Shown: positions 1-8,747, counted from the first letter of the stretch. The stretch is 64,000 bases of DNA from JBDXHU01 sp039989475 (GCA_039989475.1 JBDXHU010000011.1:157203-221202); one strand, 5' to 3'. The notes: generated by a model not told the origin, from the letters alone. Numbers and translations: made by a program.

Positions 1-1
1 C

Positions 2-517
2 TTCCTGTCACTAGGTGGGTTCGTCATGGGCATTATCTTTTGGGGCGGCTTCAACACGACCATGGAATTCACCAACTCCGAAATGTTCTGCACCAGTTGC
101 CACGAAAACATCTACCAGGAACTGCAGTCAACCATTCACTTCACCAACCGTTCCGGTGTCCGCGCAATCTGCTCATCCTGTCATGTGCCGCATGAATGGA
201 CCGACAAGATCGCACGGAAAATGCAGGCCTCCAAGGAAGTCTGGGCCTTCATCATCGGCACCATCAATACTGAGGAGAAGTTCCTGGCACGGCGCCGGCA
301 CCTGGCTGAGAACGAGTGGCGACGGCTTAAGGCCAATGACTCTCTGGAGTGTCGCAACTGCCACGAGTTCGAGTACATGGACTTCACCTGGCAGAGTGAG
401 CGAGCTGTCACTCAGCACTCCACGGCCCTGGCCGGTGGAGAAAAGACCTGCATTGACTGCCACAAGGGCATCGCCCACAAACTACCCGATATGGCGGGCG
501 TGGAGGGCTGGAACTAA
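2..517 (+). CDS. NapC/NirT-family tetraheme cytochrome c (5' truncated)
   Basis: The reading frame is open to the left edge, so the gene starts upstream and the N-terminal anchor is cut. The visible part begins in the end of a membrane helix (GGFVMGIIFWGGF) and then shows four heme-c motifs, CTSCH, CSSCH, CRNCH and CIDCH, as expected for membrane-anchored NapC/NirT/CymA quinol dehydrogenases. These take electrons from quinol and pass them to periplasmic reductases. It is followed without a gap by a heme A synthase-like gene and faces a nitric oxide reductase-type operon, so it could feed periplasmic denitrification. The partner reductase cannot be told from sequence. The family is clear. Confidence 0.92.
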   Translation, partial: FLSLGGFVMGIIFWGGFNTTMEFTNSEMFCTSCHENIYQELQSTIHFTNRSGVRAICSSCHVPHEWTDKIARKMQASKEVWAFIIGTINTEEKFLARRRHLAENEWRRLKANDSLECRNCHEFEYMDFTWQSERAVTQHSTALAGGEKTCIDCHKGIAHKLPDMAGVEGWN

Positions 518-1482
518 TTTACCGGTCGCTGATTTCTCTCTCACTGCTGCTAACCCTGCTGACAGTAATACTCAGCGCCTGGATACGCCTGGCTGAAGTT
601 GGTATTGGCTGTGCGGAATGGCCGGAGTGTTACGCGGTATTGGACCCGGGCGGTGAGAAGAAGGGCATCACGGTGCTCACTGAGGAGGGCCGCGACATGG
701 CCCACCGGGGCGCGCGACTCGCCCACCGCTATATTGCCAGTGCTCTCGGTCTGTTCATCGTGGTCCTGTTCGCCATGTCCCTGCGCCACAAGGGGCAGCG
801 CCGCACAGGCATGGCGGTACCCATCGCGCTATTGCTGATAACCCTGTTCCTGTCCCTGCTCGGTTACTACACCCCCACCCGGGATGCCCCCCTGATCACC
901 ATGGGCAATCTACTGGGTGGCATGGGCATGCTGGGACTGCTGTGGTGGATGATGCAGCGCAATGCCGAGATCATCGTCAGCGACCCTCTTCCCGGCGCGA
1001 AACGGCTGGTCTTGATCGCCCTGGGCCTGGTGGTCCTGCAAATGATCCTCGGCGGCTGGAGTAGTGCCAACTACGCCTCCAGCGCCTGCACCGATGTGCT
1101 GGGCTGTGAGTCGGCCTGGCTCAGTGCCAGTCATTACCTGGACGGCTACGACCCCTTGCGCAGTATCGAACTCGACGCCTCGGGTAAGGTAGTGCAAGAG
1201 TCAGCGCTTGGCGCTCTCACCATGACACATCGCGGTTTTGCACTGCTGACCGCGGCCTACCTGGCCTGGTTGGTACGCAAATTACGCCCGGTAAAGGAAT
1301 TGCGAGCCAGCGCCGTCGCCACGTCGGTGTTTTCCATCGGCCTGATTGTGGTGGGGGTCAGCATGATCTGGCTGGATATGCCCTTGCTGATGCTGAGTCT
1401 GCACAACACCCTGGCGGCCTGTTTGCTACTGGGCTGTATCCAGCTCCTGCACCGGCTTACTCCAGTTCAAGCTCCTCAATAG
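517..1482 (+). CDS. COX15/CtaA-type heme A synthase, probable ATT start
   Basis: This multi-helix membrane protein resembles COX15/CtaA, which oxidises heme O to heme A for heme-copper enzymes. It has histidines in RLAHRYIAS, MTHRG and LHNTLA, and two cysteine pairs, CAEWPEC and CTDVLGC, as in CtaA extracellular loops. The first conventional start (TTG at 640) would remove the first helix and the first cysteine pair, yet the homologous sequence continues upstream in frame to a stop at 454-456. No ATG, GTG or TTG lies between that stop and 640. The best candidate is ATT at 517, overlapping the napC-like stop by one base, with GGAGGG at 502-507 correctly spaced. The 3' end overlaps the convergent tlpA-like gene by 26 bp. 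The family is firm and the start is inferred. Confidence 0.8.
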   Translation: MYRSLISLSLLLTLLTVILSAWIRLAEVGIGCAEWPECYAVLDPGGEKKGITVLTEEGRDMAHRGARLAHRYIASALGLFIVVLFAMSLRHKGQRRTGMAVPIALLLITLFLSLLGYYTPTRDAPLITMGNLLGGMGMLGLLWWMMQRNAEIIVSDPLPGAKRLVLIALGLVVLQMILGGWSSANYASSACTDVLGCESAWLSASHYLDGYDPLRSIELDASGKVVQESALGALTMTHRGFALLTAAYLAWLVRKLRPVKELRASAVATSVFSIGLIVVGVSMIWLDMPLLMLSLHNTLAACLLLGCIQLLHRLTPVQAPQ

Positions 1483-2008
1483 TCGATTCCGCCAGTAGCG
1501 TAACCACCTCCTCGCTGACCGCGCGCACATCATTGAGATCAAATCCCAGGCCGGAAAAGCGAATCCTGCCAAAGCGGTCGACCAGGTAGTGGGTTGGGAA
1601 TCCCGGCACCCGGTAGACTGAACTCACCACCCGATTTGGATCGCGCAACACCGGGAAATCCATGCCGTAGTCCGCAGCGAATTTTCGCGCCGCGCCGGCA
1701 TCCTCCTCCACATTGATCGCGAGCACCTCGAAACCCTCTTCCCCATGCCGATCGCGTAGCTGGGCCAGGTACGGCATCTCCTGACGACAGGGAATACACC
1801 AGGAGGCCCAGAACGTCAGGTAAACCACCTGGCCCTGGTAATCCTGCAGCGACACATCGCCGCTGCCAGTTAGCAACGGCAGTTTAAAGGGCGGTGCCGG
1901 CCTCGCCTGGGAGTGCTGTTCACCGCATGCCACCAGTGACAGCAATAGCGCCAGCAGCAAACACCTCGCTGGGAACCTGGAATGGACTCTGGAATTGTCG
2001 GGGATCAT
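1457..2008 (-). CDS. TlpA/ResA-like thioredoxin lipoprotein
   Basis: The N-terminus has a lipobox-like signal (LLSLVAC), so this is probably a periplasmic lipoprotein. A thioredoxin-like domain follows, with the redox motif WCIPC near residue 72 and a cis-proline region, VPGFPTHYLVD. Length (183 aa) fits TlpA/ResA/CcmG proteins, which reduce disulfides in apocytochrome c or deliver reductant for CuA assembly. Lying at the end of a cluster with a CuA subunit, SCO and multiheme cytochromes, it probably supports maturation of these proteins. It is read in the same direction as the oxidoreductase operon, about 200 bp downstream. The exact client is unknown. Confidence 0.87.
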   Translation of the reverse strand: MIPDNSRVHSRFPARCLLLALLLSLVACGEQHSQARPAPPFKLPLLTGSGDVSLQDYQGQVVYLTFWASWCIPCRQEMPYLAQLRDRHGEEGFEVLAINVEEDAGAARKFAADYGMDFPVLRDPNRVVSSVYRVPGFPTHYLVDRFGRIRFSGLGFDLNDVRAVSEEVVTLLAESTIEELELE

Positions 2009-2060
2009 TGTTTCATCGCCTTGTTTACTGCACTATCTCCTCAAAAGGGGAGCATACACA

Positions 2061-2315
2061 GTGGAAATCATTGCCTTCACCCTGGTCGGAATTGTGCTTT
2101 ATTTTTTCTCCGACTGGGCGCTTAACATGCTGGAAAAAGTTCACGGAGAACCGCTGCCACAGCGCAATATCGTTTTCTTTGTATTAATCATGACCCTGGC
2201 GCTGTCATCCTTCAGTTTGATTCGCACGCTGCTTAACACCGCTGAGAGCCCGCAGCACGACTATCAGGAACAACAGGCCCCCGATGGCGGAGACCAGCCC
2301 GCCCAGGCCCATTAA
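2061..2315 (+). CDS. Small two-helix membrane protein, unknown
   Basis: I place the start at GTG 2061, preceded by AGGGGAG at 2046-2052, giving 84 aa. An upstream start at 1995 is possible but adds a non-hydrophobic extension. Two hydrophobic segments (IIAFTLVGIVLYFF and IVFFVLIMTLALSSFSLI) flank a short polar loop containing HGEPLPQRN. The C-terminal 36 codons overlap, antisense, the end of the heme-copper oxidase-like gene and are rich in Gln, Asp and Pro, so that tail may be only a by-product of the overlap. The gene is transcribed against its neighbours. I recognise no family. Confidence 0.5.
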   Translation: MEIIAFTLVGIVLYFFSDWALNMLEKVHGEPLPQRNIVFFVLIMTLALSSFSLIRTLLNTAESPQHDYQEQQAPDGGDQPAQAH

Positions 2316-3584
2316 GCCCATACCCAACACCCGCTCCAGGGAATCGAGATTTTGTTCGGCCCCGGCCACCTTGCGCTGCACACCGTAACCCCCTGACCAG
2401 ACCAGGCCCGCCACATGCAGCAGTTGACCACCGCCGTAAACCAGCGGCTGCCAGATCGCCATCCTGATATTGCGCAGTGGAAACCCGAGCTGCGGCAACA
2501 ACAGGTAGCACACCCCCATCAGCGCGAGAGTCACCCCGACGATGGAGCCGTGGTAATGGGCAGGGATAGTCACATCACTGCCCGAGATCATGAAGCCGAT
2601 AAAGCCGCCTATGGCGAACAGGAACAGGGAACATTGCAGGCAGGAACGCGCCAGCAGTTCTTCATCGCCCTCGCCCCCGTAGCGCAACAAGCCCACGATG
2701 ATTGCCAGGCCCAGTGGCAGGGTCGCCAGGCTGCCTCCCCAGCGCATCAGCCAGGTAAACATCTCAACATGCTCCAGCGCGGTGATAGGGTAAGACAGGT
2801 AAATCAGGGGAGAAACGAAGACGCAGGCAAGCCCGACAAACAATATGACCAGCACCACCCGCGGCGTTACCGGCAGGCTCAAACCGGCACTGCTGGCCAG
2901 CCACAGCCAGGCCACCAGCATCAGCAAACTATAGGTGAACTGCAACACGTGTCCGCCGCCCCAGAACACCAGCTCATAAAAGATCTGGCCCTCGAGGTAG
3001 TCCGGCACCTGCAGGTAAGACCAGCCGAAACACACCAGCGCCACAGCCGCGGAGACTGCCGCTGTATTCAAGCCGAAGCGCAGCGCGGCCTCACCCAACA
3101 TCCACGGCCCAACCGGCGCCATAAACACCATGCTGTTGAGCACCAACAGGGTGAAGCCGAGCGCAAAAGTGAGTAGCCCGGCAAAGAACAAGGGGTGCTG
3201 CAAGACCGGGATGTAATTACTCATCAGCGGCTGGGCGTCGCGCACGAAGGGTGAGACGATGAGCAGTGCCGCACCCAGGCTGGACAGCAGCAGTGCCGAC
3301 CAGGCCAGCCAGGACTTACCCGGACGTTGGTTGAGGCTCCACAAAATCCCGCCGAAAGCCAGGCTCCACACCAACACGGACAGATCCACGTGTATCACCA
3401 ACGCAGAGTGGAAGAAGTCTATCCAGGGGATGACATCCTGCAAAAACGGCGTGCGCGATAGCACCAGCAGCAAGGAAAATAGTCCCGCACCCGCCAGGGC
3501 CAGTACGCAGAGCAACAACCAACCCAGCGCCAGCAGGCGACGGGAGTCATCGGGCACTGGCAGCGTGTAGCCAACATCGCTCAC
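2205..3584 (-). CDS. Divergent heme-copper oxidase subunit I-like protein lacking two CuB ligands
   Basis: A 459-residue protein with about 12 membrane helices and the layout of heme-copper oxidase subunit I. Heme-ligand positions survive: H65 (ALVIHVDL) in helix II and H343/H345 (PAHYHGS) in helix X. Helix VI keeps one CuB-type histidine, H212 in GGGHVLQF, followed by Gln rather than Tyr. The His-His pair normally in helix VII is missing (LIYLSYP and EHVEMF lie there), so a complete CuB site looks impossible. Its start overlaps the upstream gene by ATGA, so it is translationally coupled to the operon. It may be an electron-carrying or structural paralogue of the subunit I at 6465-8159. Its function is inferred and not established. 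Confidence 0.75.
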   Translation of the reverse strand: MSDVGYTLPVPDDSRRLLALGWLLLCVLALAGAGLFSLLLVLSRTPFLQDVIPWIDFFHSALVIHVDLSVLVWSLAFGGILWSLNQRPGKSWLAWSALLLSSLGAALLIVSPFVRDAQPLMSNYIPVLQHPLFFAGLLTFALGFTLLVLNSMVFMAPVGPWMLGEAALRFGLNTAAVSAAVALVCFGWSYLQVPDYLEGQIFYELVFWGGGHVLQFTYSLLMLVAWLWLASSAGLSLPVTPRVVLVILFVGLACVFVSPLIYLSYPITALEHVEMFTWLMRWGGSLATLPLGLAIIVGLLRYGGEGDEELLARSCLQCSLFLFAIGGFIGFMISGSDVTIPAHYHGSIVGVTLALMGVCYLLLPQLGFPLRNIRMAIWQPLVYGGGQLLHVAGLVWSGGYGVQRKVAGAEQNLDSLERVLGMGLMGLGGLVSAIGGLLFLIVVLRALSGVKQRANQTEG

Positions 3585-4078
3585 TGGATACGGAATCCTT
3601 CTTTAAAGCTGAGCACCATCACCTGGGCCGGCGTCAATTCAATTTCCTGTTCGAGCTCCCAGGTAGGGCCTTCCACGGCAACATCGTCATTCATCCGCAG
3701 GCGCAGCAGGTGGCGCCCGGCGGGTACCGCAAAGCGCTGGTACATGCTGGACACGCCATCGCTGTGCAGGCCGGACGCCGGGACCGTGTCGCGATAGAGG
3801 GTATCGTCATCCAGCATCATTTCGATCTGCAATGGCGAGCGCTCTCGCGGACATGTCTCCGGGCGTTTCATATTGGCGGGCAGATTGTCGTATTCTTCAG
3901 CGCCCAACCGGGTGCACTCGCCAACTATCTTGCCGACGTGGCGCACGGCGAGCTTCAAGGTGGCCGTATCAGCTGGCTGCTGCTGGTACAGTGGCTCACT
4001 GGTGATATACACCAGTGGCACAAAAAACAGGCCGTAGAGCAGGGCCTGGCCAAGATATTGACTAGCCCGCGCCTTCAT
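3581..4078 (-). CDS. Membrane-anchored periplasmic protein, unknown
   Basis: A 165-residue protein with one N-terminal hydrophobic helix (ALLYGLFFVPLVYIT) and a soluble, probably periplasmic domain. There are two cysteines (GECTRL, PETCPRE) but no CXXCH or other cofactor motif. The C-terminal half looks beta-rich (FAVPAGRHLLRLRM, QVMVLSFKEGF), suggesting an immunoglobulin-like fold. It overlaps the upstream cytochrome b fusion by 17 bp and the downstream subunit-I-like gene by 4 bp, so it is almost certainly co-translated with them. It may be an accessory subunit or assembly factor for the complex. I do not recognise the family. Confidence 0.72.
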   Translation of the reverse strand: MKARASQYLGQALLYGLFFVPLVYITSEPLYQQQPADTATLKLAVRHVGKIVGECTRLGAEEYDNLPANMKRPETCPRERSPLQIEMMLDDDTLYRDTVPASGLHSDGVSSMYQRFAVPAGRHLLRLRMNDDVAVEGPTWELEQEIELTPAQVMVLSFKEGFRIQ

Positions 4079-5609
4079 TTAACGCTCCATCTGCAGGCTC
4101 GCTTGTGTGTTCCAGGTGGTGCCGGAAGTCAGCCAGCTCCCGCTTCACTTGCCGGCTCCCCTGTTTGCCCAGCCACAGCTTGCGTAGTTGCTGTCGCGGT
4201 ACTCTCGGGCGCAGGATGGGCATACGCTCTGTACTGAAGCGCTGGTCCATCCAGGTGTTGCCCAGCCGATAGTAGCAATCCCCCTCACAGCAGCCGGTAA
4301 TCATCACACCTTCAGCCAGTTCCTTGCGCAGCACATAATCGATGACTGCCGGTGGCAACAAGGCGATACAGGGCATGCTAAACGTGGCCACGCTGTCAGA
4401 CTCCAGGGCTTCCAGTTCGCTGCCGTGGTCACATCCAAACACCATGACGCGGTTTTCACCTTGCAACTGCGCCAGTCTTTCCTCGGTCTGTACCAGCAAA
4501 TCCTGGATGTGGAGGTCCGGGATACTGATGGCCGTGATGAGCTCATCCACGTGTCGAAACGGTGACGCAGAGGGACAGGCACCGGAGCAGATACCGCAAC
4601 TGATGCACAGGTCGGGATCGACCACCGACTGCTGGTGCCCCTTTTTGAAATCGTGTTCCTTCATACTCACGGCTTCATAGGGGCAGTCTGCCAGACACCA
4701 GCCGCAGCCGTTGCAGTTCACGGGATCAACGACGGCCACCGGTGTTTGTTCGGGGCGACGGGATGGCAGCCATGGCAGTATGGTCAGCACGCAGGACAGG
4801 CCCACCAGCAACGCCCACACTGGCCCTGGACCCCAGTCATCGATCAGCGGATAGGGATTGAGAAATACCCAGTCCAGGCCCACCTGGGTCACTGCCATGT
4901 CCAGGTTGGCCGGCGCCTGGCTCAGAGCCGGCCGCCACAGGGATACCACCAGCATGGCCAGTAAGGTACCGACGGCGAGGCCGCGAGCGGGATTGGTGCG
5001 GGCATTGCTGATCCGTTTGATGTGGATAAACATGCCCAGCAGCAGCGTCAGTGGTATGCCAATATGGAGGAACACCAGCAGGGAAAAAAACCGGTCGCTG
5101 AGCGTGGATTCATTGAGGAAATTACTGGCCATGGGATCGACCATCATGGGCAGCCAGTCAAACCACTCCGAGGTGGTGATGGCAATATATTGTGCCAGCT
5201 GGTCCCAGACCAGCCAGTAGCCACCAATGGCGGAGGCGAATAGCAACCACAGCAGCGGGATACCGGACACCCAGCTGAACCAGCGCACACCGCTGTAGCG
5301 ATCCATGGCGAACTCCCGCAGCAGGTGCAGGGTCACACAAATACCCATGGCCGCCGAAGCGTAGCGGTGAAAACTGCGCATGACACTGCCGATATACCAG
5401 TGTTCCAGGGTGATGCGCTCGATCGAGGCATAGGCGCCGTTGATGCTGGTCTCGAAAAAGATGAACAGGTATAAACCGGTTATCACCACAATCCAGAAGT
5501 AGAAAAAGGACAGCGCGCCCAGCTGGTAGAGAGGATTCCAGGCCGGTGTAAAAACCCTGGAAAACTGCGCCTCAACCCAGTTAAATCCTTGTTTTATAAG
5601 ACTTTTCAC
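4062..5609 (-). CDS. Cytochrome b - ferredoxin - MvhD fusion protein
   Basis: Three modules sit in one 515-residue chain. Residues 1-290 form a cytochrome b with histidine pairs H81/H95 and H182/H196, as in diheme b-type cytochromes of the bc family. Residues 291-350 carry two [4Fe-4S] motifs, CNGCGWCLADCP and CISCGICSGACP. Residues 385-455 resemble the delta subunit of methyl-viologen-reducing hydrogenase (MvhD): FGCDHG, a mid-domain Cys and GCCEGDCYYRLGN. MvhD-type domains bind a [2Fe-2S] cluster and link partners in electron-bifurcating complexes. The gene overlaps both neighbours and stands between SCO and the second oxidase-like subunit. The likely role is quinone- or ferredoxin-linked electron input to the adjacent reductase. 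The module identities are clear and the role is inferred. Confidence 0.85.
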   Translation of the reverse strand: MKSLIKQGFNWVEAQFSRVFTPAWNPLYQLGALSFFYFWIVVITGLYLFIFFETSINGAYASIERITLEHWYIGSVMRSFHRYASAAMGICVTLHLLREFAMDRYSGVRWFSWVSGIPLLWLLFASAIGGYWLVWDQLAQYIAITTSEWFDWLPMMVDPMASNFLNESTLSDRFFSLLVFLHIGIPLTLLLGMFIHIKRISNARTNPARGLAVGTLLAMLVVSLWRPALSQAPANLDMAVTQVGLDWVFLNPYPLIDDWGPGPVWALLVGLSCVLTILPWLPSRRPEQTPVAVVDPVNCNGCGWCLADCPYEAVSMKEHDFKKGHQQSVVDPDLCISCGICSGACPSASPFRHVDELITAISIPDLHIQDLLVQTEERLAQLQGENRVMVFGCDHGSELEALESDSVATFSMPCIALLPPAVIDYVLRKELAEGVMITGCCEGDCYYRLGNTWMDQRFSTERMPILRPRVPRQQLRKLWLGKQGSRQVKRELADFRHHLEHTSEPADGALNEGAG

Positions 5610-6430
5610 TGGCTTGCCTCAATACTGCGCCGCCACTCCCGGATCAGTACCCGGCCGAACAGCAGCGATACCATCAGCCCGACAAAGGTACCGATAAATA
5701 CCGAAATATCGATGTGGTAAGTGTCCGTGGCGGGGTCGTAAACGGTACAAAACAGGCGGATACGATTGCTCAGGTAATCCACTGTAGAGGGCGCCGTGGG
5801 CTGACCAAAGACCAGTTGCTTGAGGGGCTCAACCAGGGCCGGTGTCGGGAAGGACATGCCATAAACCTGGCGATAAACCCTGCCTTCAGCATCGATCACC
5901 GAGGCCTGTACCAGGTGATCAAAGCCTCTCGCTGAGCTGTAGTAGATAAATCCGAGCTGCTCGGTGAGGGCCGCTATGCTGTTCTCGTCCCCGGCCAGGA
6001 AGTCCCAGCGCTGGTTCGATATCCCGATACTGGTGCGAAACCGGGCCATGCGCTCGGGGCTGTCATTGGCCGTATCGAAGCCGACACTGATCACCTGGAA
6101 ACTGTCATCACCCAGCACTGATTGCGCCTTGTCGACTACCTGCTGCAGATATTGGGTAGTGGAGGGACAGACATGATGGCAGCTGCTGAAGATCATGCTG
6201 ATAACCAGGGGCTTGCCGCGATAGTCCGAGATTGACACCGCACTGCCATCAGACCGTGTCAGCTCAATGTCGTGCAGGGTATTGCCGATAGCCGCCTGGC
6301 TGTGAGCCAGGGCCTCATCGTGACTGTAATTGGCAAAGTCGACGCCGGTGTCGGCCGCGCCCCTGGCCAGGCCCGACAGGCCCAGCAGGAACAGCAGGCC
6401 CACCAATAGTGGCCGATCAGGTTTCAGCAT
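5606..6430 (-). CDS. SCO1/SenC-family copper chaperone with C-terminal membrane helix
   Basis: SCO/SenC proteins deliver copper to, and reduce the disulfide of, the CuA site of heme-copper oxidase subunit II. After an N-terminal signal (LLVGLLFLLGLSGLARG), the thioredoxin-like domain holds SSCHHVCP, an expanded form of the usual CXXXCP motif (here C-H-H-V-C), and the metal-binding histidine in GFDHLVQASV. A C-terminal helix (ISVFIGTFVGLMVSLLFG) is an additional anchor. It lies 34 bp behind subunit I and overlaps the next gene by 4 bp. The norY-norS-senC order matches the known norSY-senC clusters. Confidence 0.9.
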   Translation of the reverse strand: MLKPDRPLLVGLLFLLGLSGLARGAADTGVDFANYSHDEALAHSQAAIGNTLHDIELTRSDGSAVSISDYRGKPLVISMIFSSCHHVCPSTTQYLQQVVDKAQSVLGDDSFQVISVGFDTANDSPERMARFRTSIGISNQRWDFLAGDENSIAALTEQLGFIYYSSARGFDHLVQASVIDAEGRVYRQVYGMSFPTPALVEPLKQLVFGQPTAPSTVDYLSNRIRLFCTVYDPATDTYHIDISVFIGTFVGLMVSLLFGRVLIREWRRSIEASQ

Positions 6431-6464
6431 GCGGAATAGCTTAGCGGATGGCAGGGCTAATGCG

Positions 6465-8159
6465 CTAGCCGATGCCCCAGGTTTCGGCCAGATACTTCCA
6501 GTTAATGAAGTAATAGAGCGCGAAGCTGACGAAGAACACAGCCGTCAGGGCCAGGGTGCCCGGGATGGCAAAGGCGCTGCCGCCATCGGCCGCGTATTCC
6601 TCTTCTGTGACCGGTTTGGCGATGCAGGGCTGCGCCATGGGTTCCTCACCCAGCTTCTTACCGAACAGCAGCGAACCCACGATAATCAGGCAGAAGGCCG
6701 CACCACCGATCACCGCCACGATGACCGACATGCCGTTAAGGGCGAGCATGGTATAGGCCGCCGCCGGGAACTCGTGGGTAACACCACCCGTAGCGGCGAA
6801 GCCGATATCCCAGTGCCGGCGCGGCACACCGAGGGTACCCGCTCCCATCAGGAACAGTGATACGCCAGCCATGCCCAGGCCGAACAGGTAGGGTTGCCAC
6901 CTGGCCAGGCCCTTCCAGATTATTTCGCGCCGGAACAGGATGGGCACCAACCAGTAGGTCAAGGCCATAAATGCCAGGGTCGTACCCAACACAACGGTGG
7001 CATGGAAATGCCCGGGAACATACAGCGTATTGTGCACCAGGATGTTGATTTGCTCTGCACCCATTACCACGCCGGTTATACCACCGAGGAAGCCGAAGCC
7101 CACCAGCGATATAAACATGCCGGAAAAGGTCGGGTTACCCCAGGGCGCCTTGCGCAACCAGGTAAACAGGCCAGCGCGATGCCCCCGCGCCCGCTGGGCG
7201 GCTTCGATGGAACCGGGAACCGTGAGACCGTGCACCATGGAGGCCATAACAGCCAGATACATGGCATAGCTGGTGTTGAACATCTTGAAGTTTGAGCTGA
7301 CACCGGGGTCCACCAGCAGGTGGTGAGCACTGGCAATCTGCAGGAACAGGATGTACATCAGGAACGCGGTGCGACTGACCTTTTCTGACAGGGGCCGCGC
7401 GCCAAACACAATGGCGGCAATGGCGTACCAGACCGACACATGGGCCGCGACATTAATTTGCTGCGAGGAGTGGCCAAAGGCCCACCAGATCAGTCGATAG
7501 GCAAGCGCATCGATCTCACCGACCAGGCCGACACTCCAGAGGAAGGTGGGCAGCAGAATGATGGCGCCACTGACGATGGTGAATACCGCAATAATGGCCG
7601 CTGTCACGGCGCCGAAGGTGACCAGGGGCAGCGAGCCCTCGTAGGTTTTCTCCGCCTTGGCGATAACCAGGGTACCGAAAAACACGAAACAACCTATCAG
7701 GGCGCCCACCGCAAACAGGATCAGGCCCAGGTAGAACAGTGGATGTGCTTCCAGCGGCACATAGGAGGTCATCATGACACTGGAGCCCCCCTGCAACACC
7801 ATCACGTTGTTCATGATCGCTCCTGCTACCATCAGCAGGAAGCCGGTCCAGGCCCATTTCGGCGTCGCCAATCGGCAACCAAGGAGCACCGACGAACAGA
7901 AATACAGCACCGCAATTTCGAAAAAGATAATCCAGAAGATCAATACATTGATGCCATGTGCGGTCAGCGCCATGTAGAAATCATCGGCTGCCAGCAGGTG
8001 TACCGCTTGCCAGCGCGTCAGGCCCACCAGCAATCCGAACAAGCCACCCGTGAGCAGGAACACTACCGCGGCAACCGCGTTGGCTTTAATCAGCTTCTCC
8101 GCCGGTTCGTGGAATTTCAGACCAGTATCTGGACAGGTTCTAAAGTTATTATTAATCAT
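6465..8159 (-). CDS. norS: Heme-copper oxidase-family subunit I, probable sNOR-type nitric oxide reductase
   Basis: A 564-residue, 12-helix or larger subunit I. Low-spin heme ligands are H68 (TAHG) and H386, the high-spin heme ligand is H384 (VPGHFHATV), and CuB ligands are H230, H279 and H280 (SAHHLL). In helix VI the motif is GHSSQQ: the position four after H230, which in O2-reducing oxidases is the His-cross-linked Tyr, is Gln234. Loss of that Tyr is typical of NO reductases in this superfamily. With a CuA subunit and SCO next to it, the arrangement matches the norSY-senC (sNOR) cluster described in nitrifiers. The neighbouring nirS, NirI and NnrU genes agree. The NO reductase role is an inference from these features. 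A low-activity oxidase cannot be excluded. Confidence 0.8.
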   Translation of the reverse strand: MINNNFRTCPDTGLKFHEPAEKLIKANAVAAVVFLLTGGLFGLLVGLTRWQAVHLLAADDFYMALTAHGINVLIFWIIFFEIAVLYFCSSVLLGCRLATPKWAWTGFLLMVAGAIMNNVMVLQGGSSVMMTSYVPLEAHPLFYLGLILFAVGALIGCFVFFGTLVIAKAEKTYEGSLPLVTFGAVTAAIIAVFTIVSGAIILLPTFLWSVGLVGEIDALAYRLIWWAFGHSSQQINVAAHVSVWYAIAAIVFGARPLSEKVSRTAFLMYILFLQIASAHHLLVDPGVSSNFKMFNTSYAMYLAVMASMVHGLTVPGSIEAAQRARGHRAGLFTWLRKAPWGNPTFSGMFISLVGFGFLGGITGVVMGAEQINILVHNTLYVPGHFHATVVLGTTLAFMALTYWLVPILFRREIIWKGLARWQPYLFGLGMAGVSLFLMGAGTLGVPRRHWDIGFAATGGVTHEFPAAAYTMLALNGMSVIVAVIGGAAFCLIIVGSLLFGKKLGEEPMAQPCIAKPVTEEEYAADGGSAFAIPGTLALTAVFFVSFALYYFINWKYLAETWGIG

Positions 8160-8170
8160 GTCCGCTTCCC

Positions 8171-8713
8171 CTATTCCACTACCAGAATTTTGCCGATCAT
8201 AAGGTGATGACCCAGTCCGCAGTACTCATTGCAGATCACCGAATACTCACCCGCTGCATTGGGCGTCAGGGTGAACACATGCTCGTAATTGGGTACCACC
8301 TGGATGTTGATATTGGCCGGTTGCAATGAAAAACCATGCTGCCAGTCCAGGGAGGAGAGATGGAAGCGGTAGGTCTCCCCCTTTTTCAATTCAAGGATGG
8401 GCCACCAGTCCCACAAGCGCGCCAGCATGTAGACGTCGCCACCCACCGGTGGTGCTACCACGGGAAAGTTGCGAGGGCCCTCGTTGCGCACTGTGTACTG
8501 TTCCACGAAGGCCTCGGTGCTGGCCTGGAATGCCTTGGGCGTGGTCTTGTAAGTCTCGGTTCCGAGATTCTGTTTTCCCACTACATGCCAGTAAGGCATC
8601 ATGAAGGTCATAATCAGGCCCCAGACAAACACCAGTGTGATCCACATTAATTCGGATTTGTGAATCGGCTCATTCCACCATAATTTTTTAATTGGAGGCG
8701 ACAGGCTGGACAT
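8171..8713 (-). CDS. norY: CuA-containing subunit II of the heme-copper reductase
   Basis: This 180-residue protein has one N-terminal membrane helix (LMWITLVFVWGLIMTFMM) and a cupredoxin domain. The binuclear CuA ligands are all present: H126 (DWQHGF) and C161, E163, C165, H169 and M172 in CNEYCGLGHHLM. It therefore accepts electrons from a periplasmic donor such as cytochrome c and passes them to subunit I. It is shorter than typical CoxB (one helix rather than two), as in ba3-type and sNOR enzymes. It sits 11 bp upstream of subunit I and 34 bp after the 51-codon gene. The CuA site makes dependence on the adjacent SCO protein likely. Confidence 0.88.
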   Translation of the reverse strand: MSSLSPPIKKLWWNEPIHKSELMWITLVFVWGLIMTFMMPYWHVVGKQNLGTETYKTTPKAFQASTEAFVEQYTVRNEGPRNFPVVAPPVGGDVYMLARLWDWWPILELKKGETYRFHLSSLDWQHGFSLQPANINIQVVPNYEHVFTLTPNAAGEYSVICNEYCGLGHHLMIGKILVVE

Positions 8714-8747
8714 GGCTTAACCCCTTATATTGTTCTTAATTATTTGA

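Noticed and set aside
2415..3176. Long + strand open frame (253 codons)
   Set aside because: It is fully antisense to the subunit-I-like gene, His/Gln-rich, and has no membrane or domain pattern. A shadow of the real gene.
6465..8159. Conventional aa3/cbb3 cytochrome c oxidase
   Set aside because: The cross-linked Tyr of helix VI is replaced by Gln (GHSSQQ), there is no CcoO/CcoP-like cytochrome subunit, and the surroundings are denitrification genes. I keep the NO reductase reading with caution.
7440..8207. Long + strand open frame (255 codons)
   Set aside because: It is antisense to the subunit I gene, polar and repetitive in Gln/His/Arg. A shadow frame.
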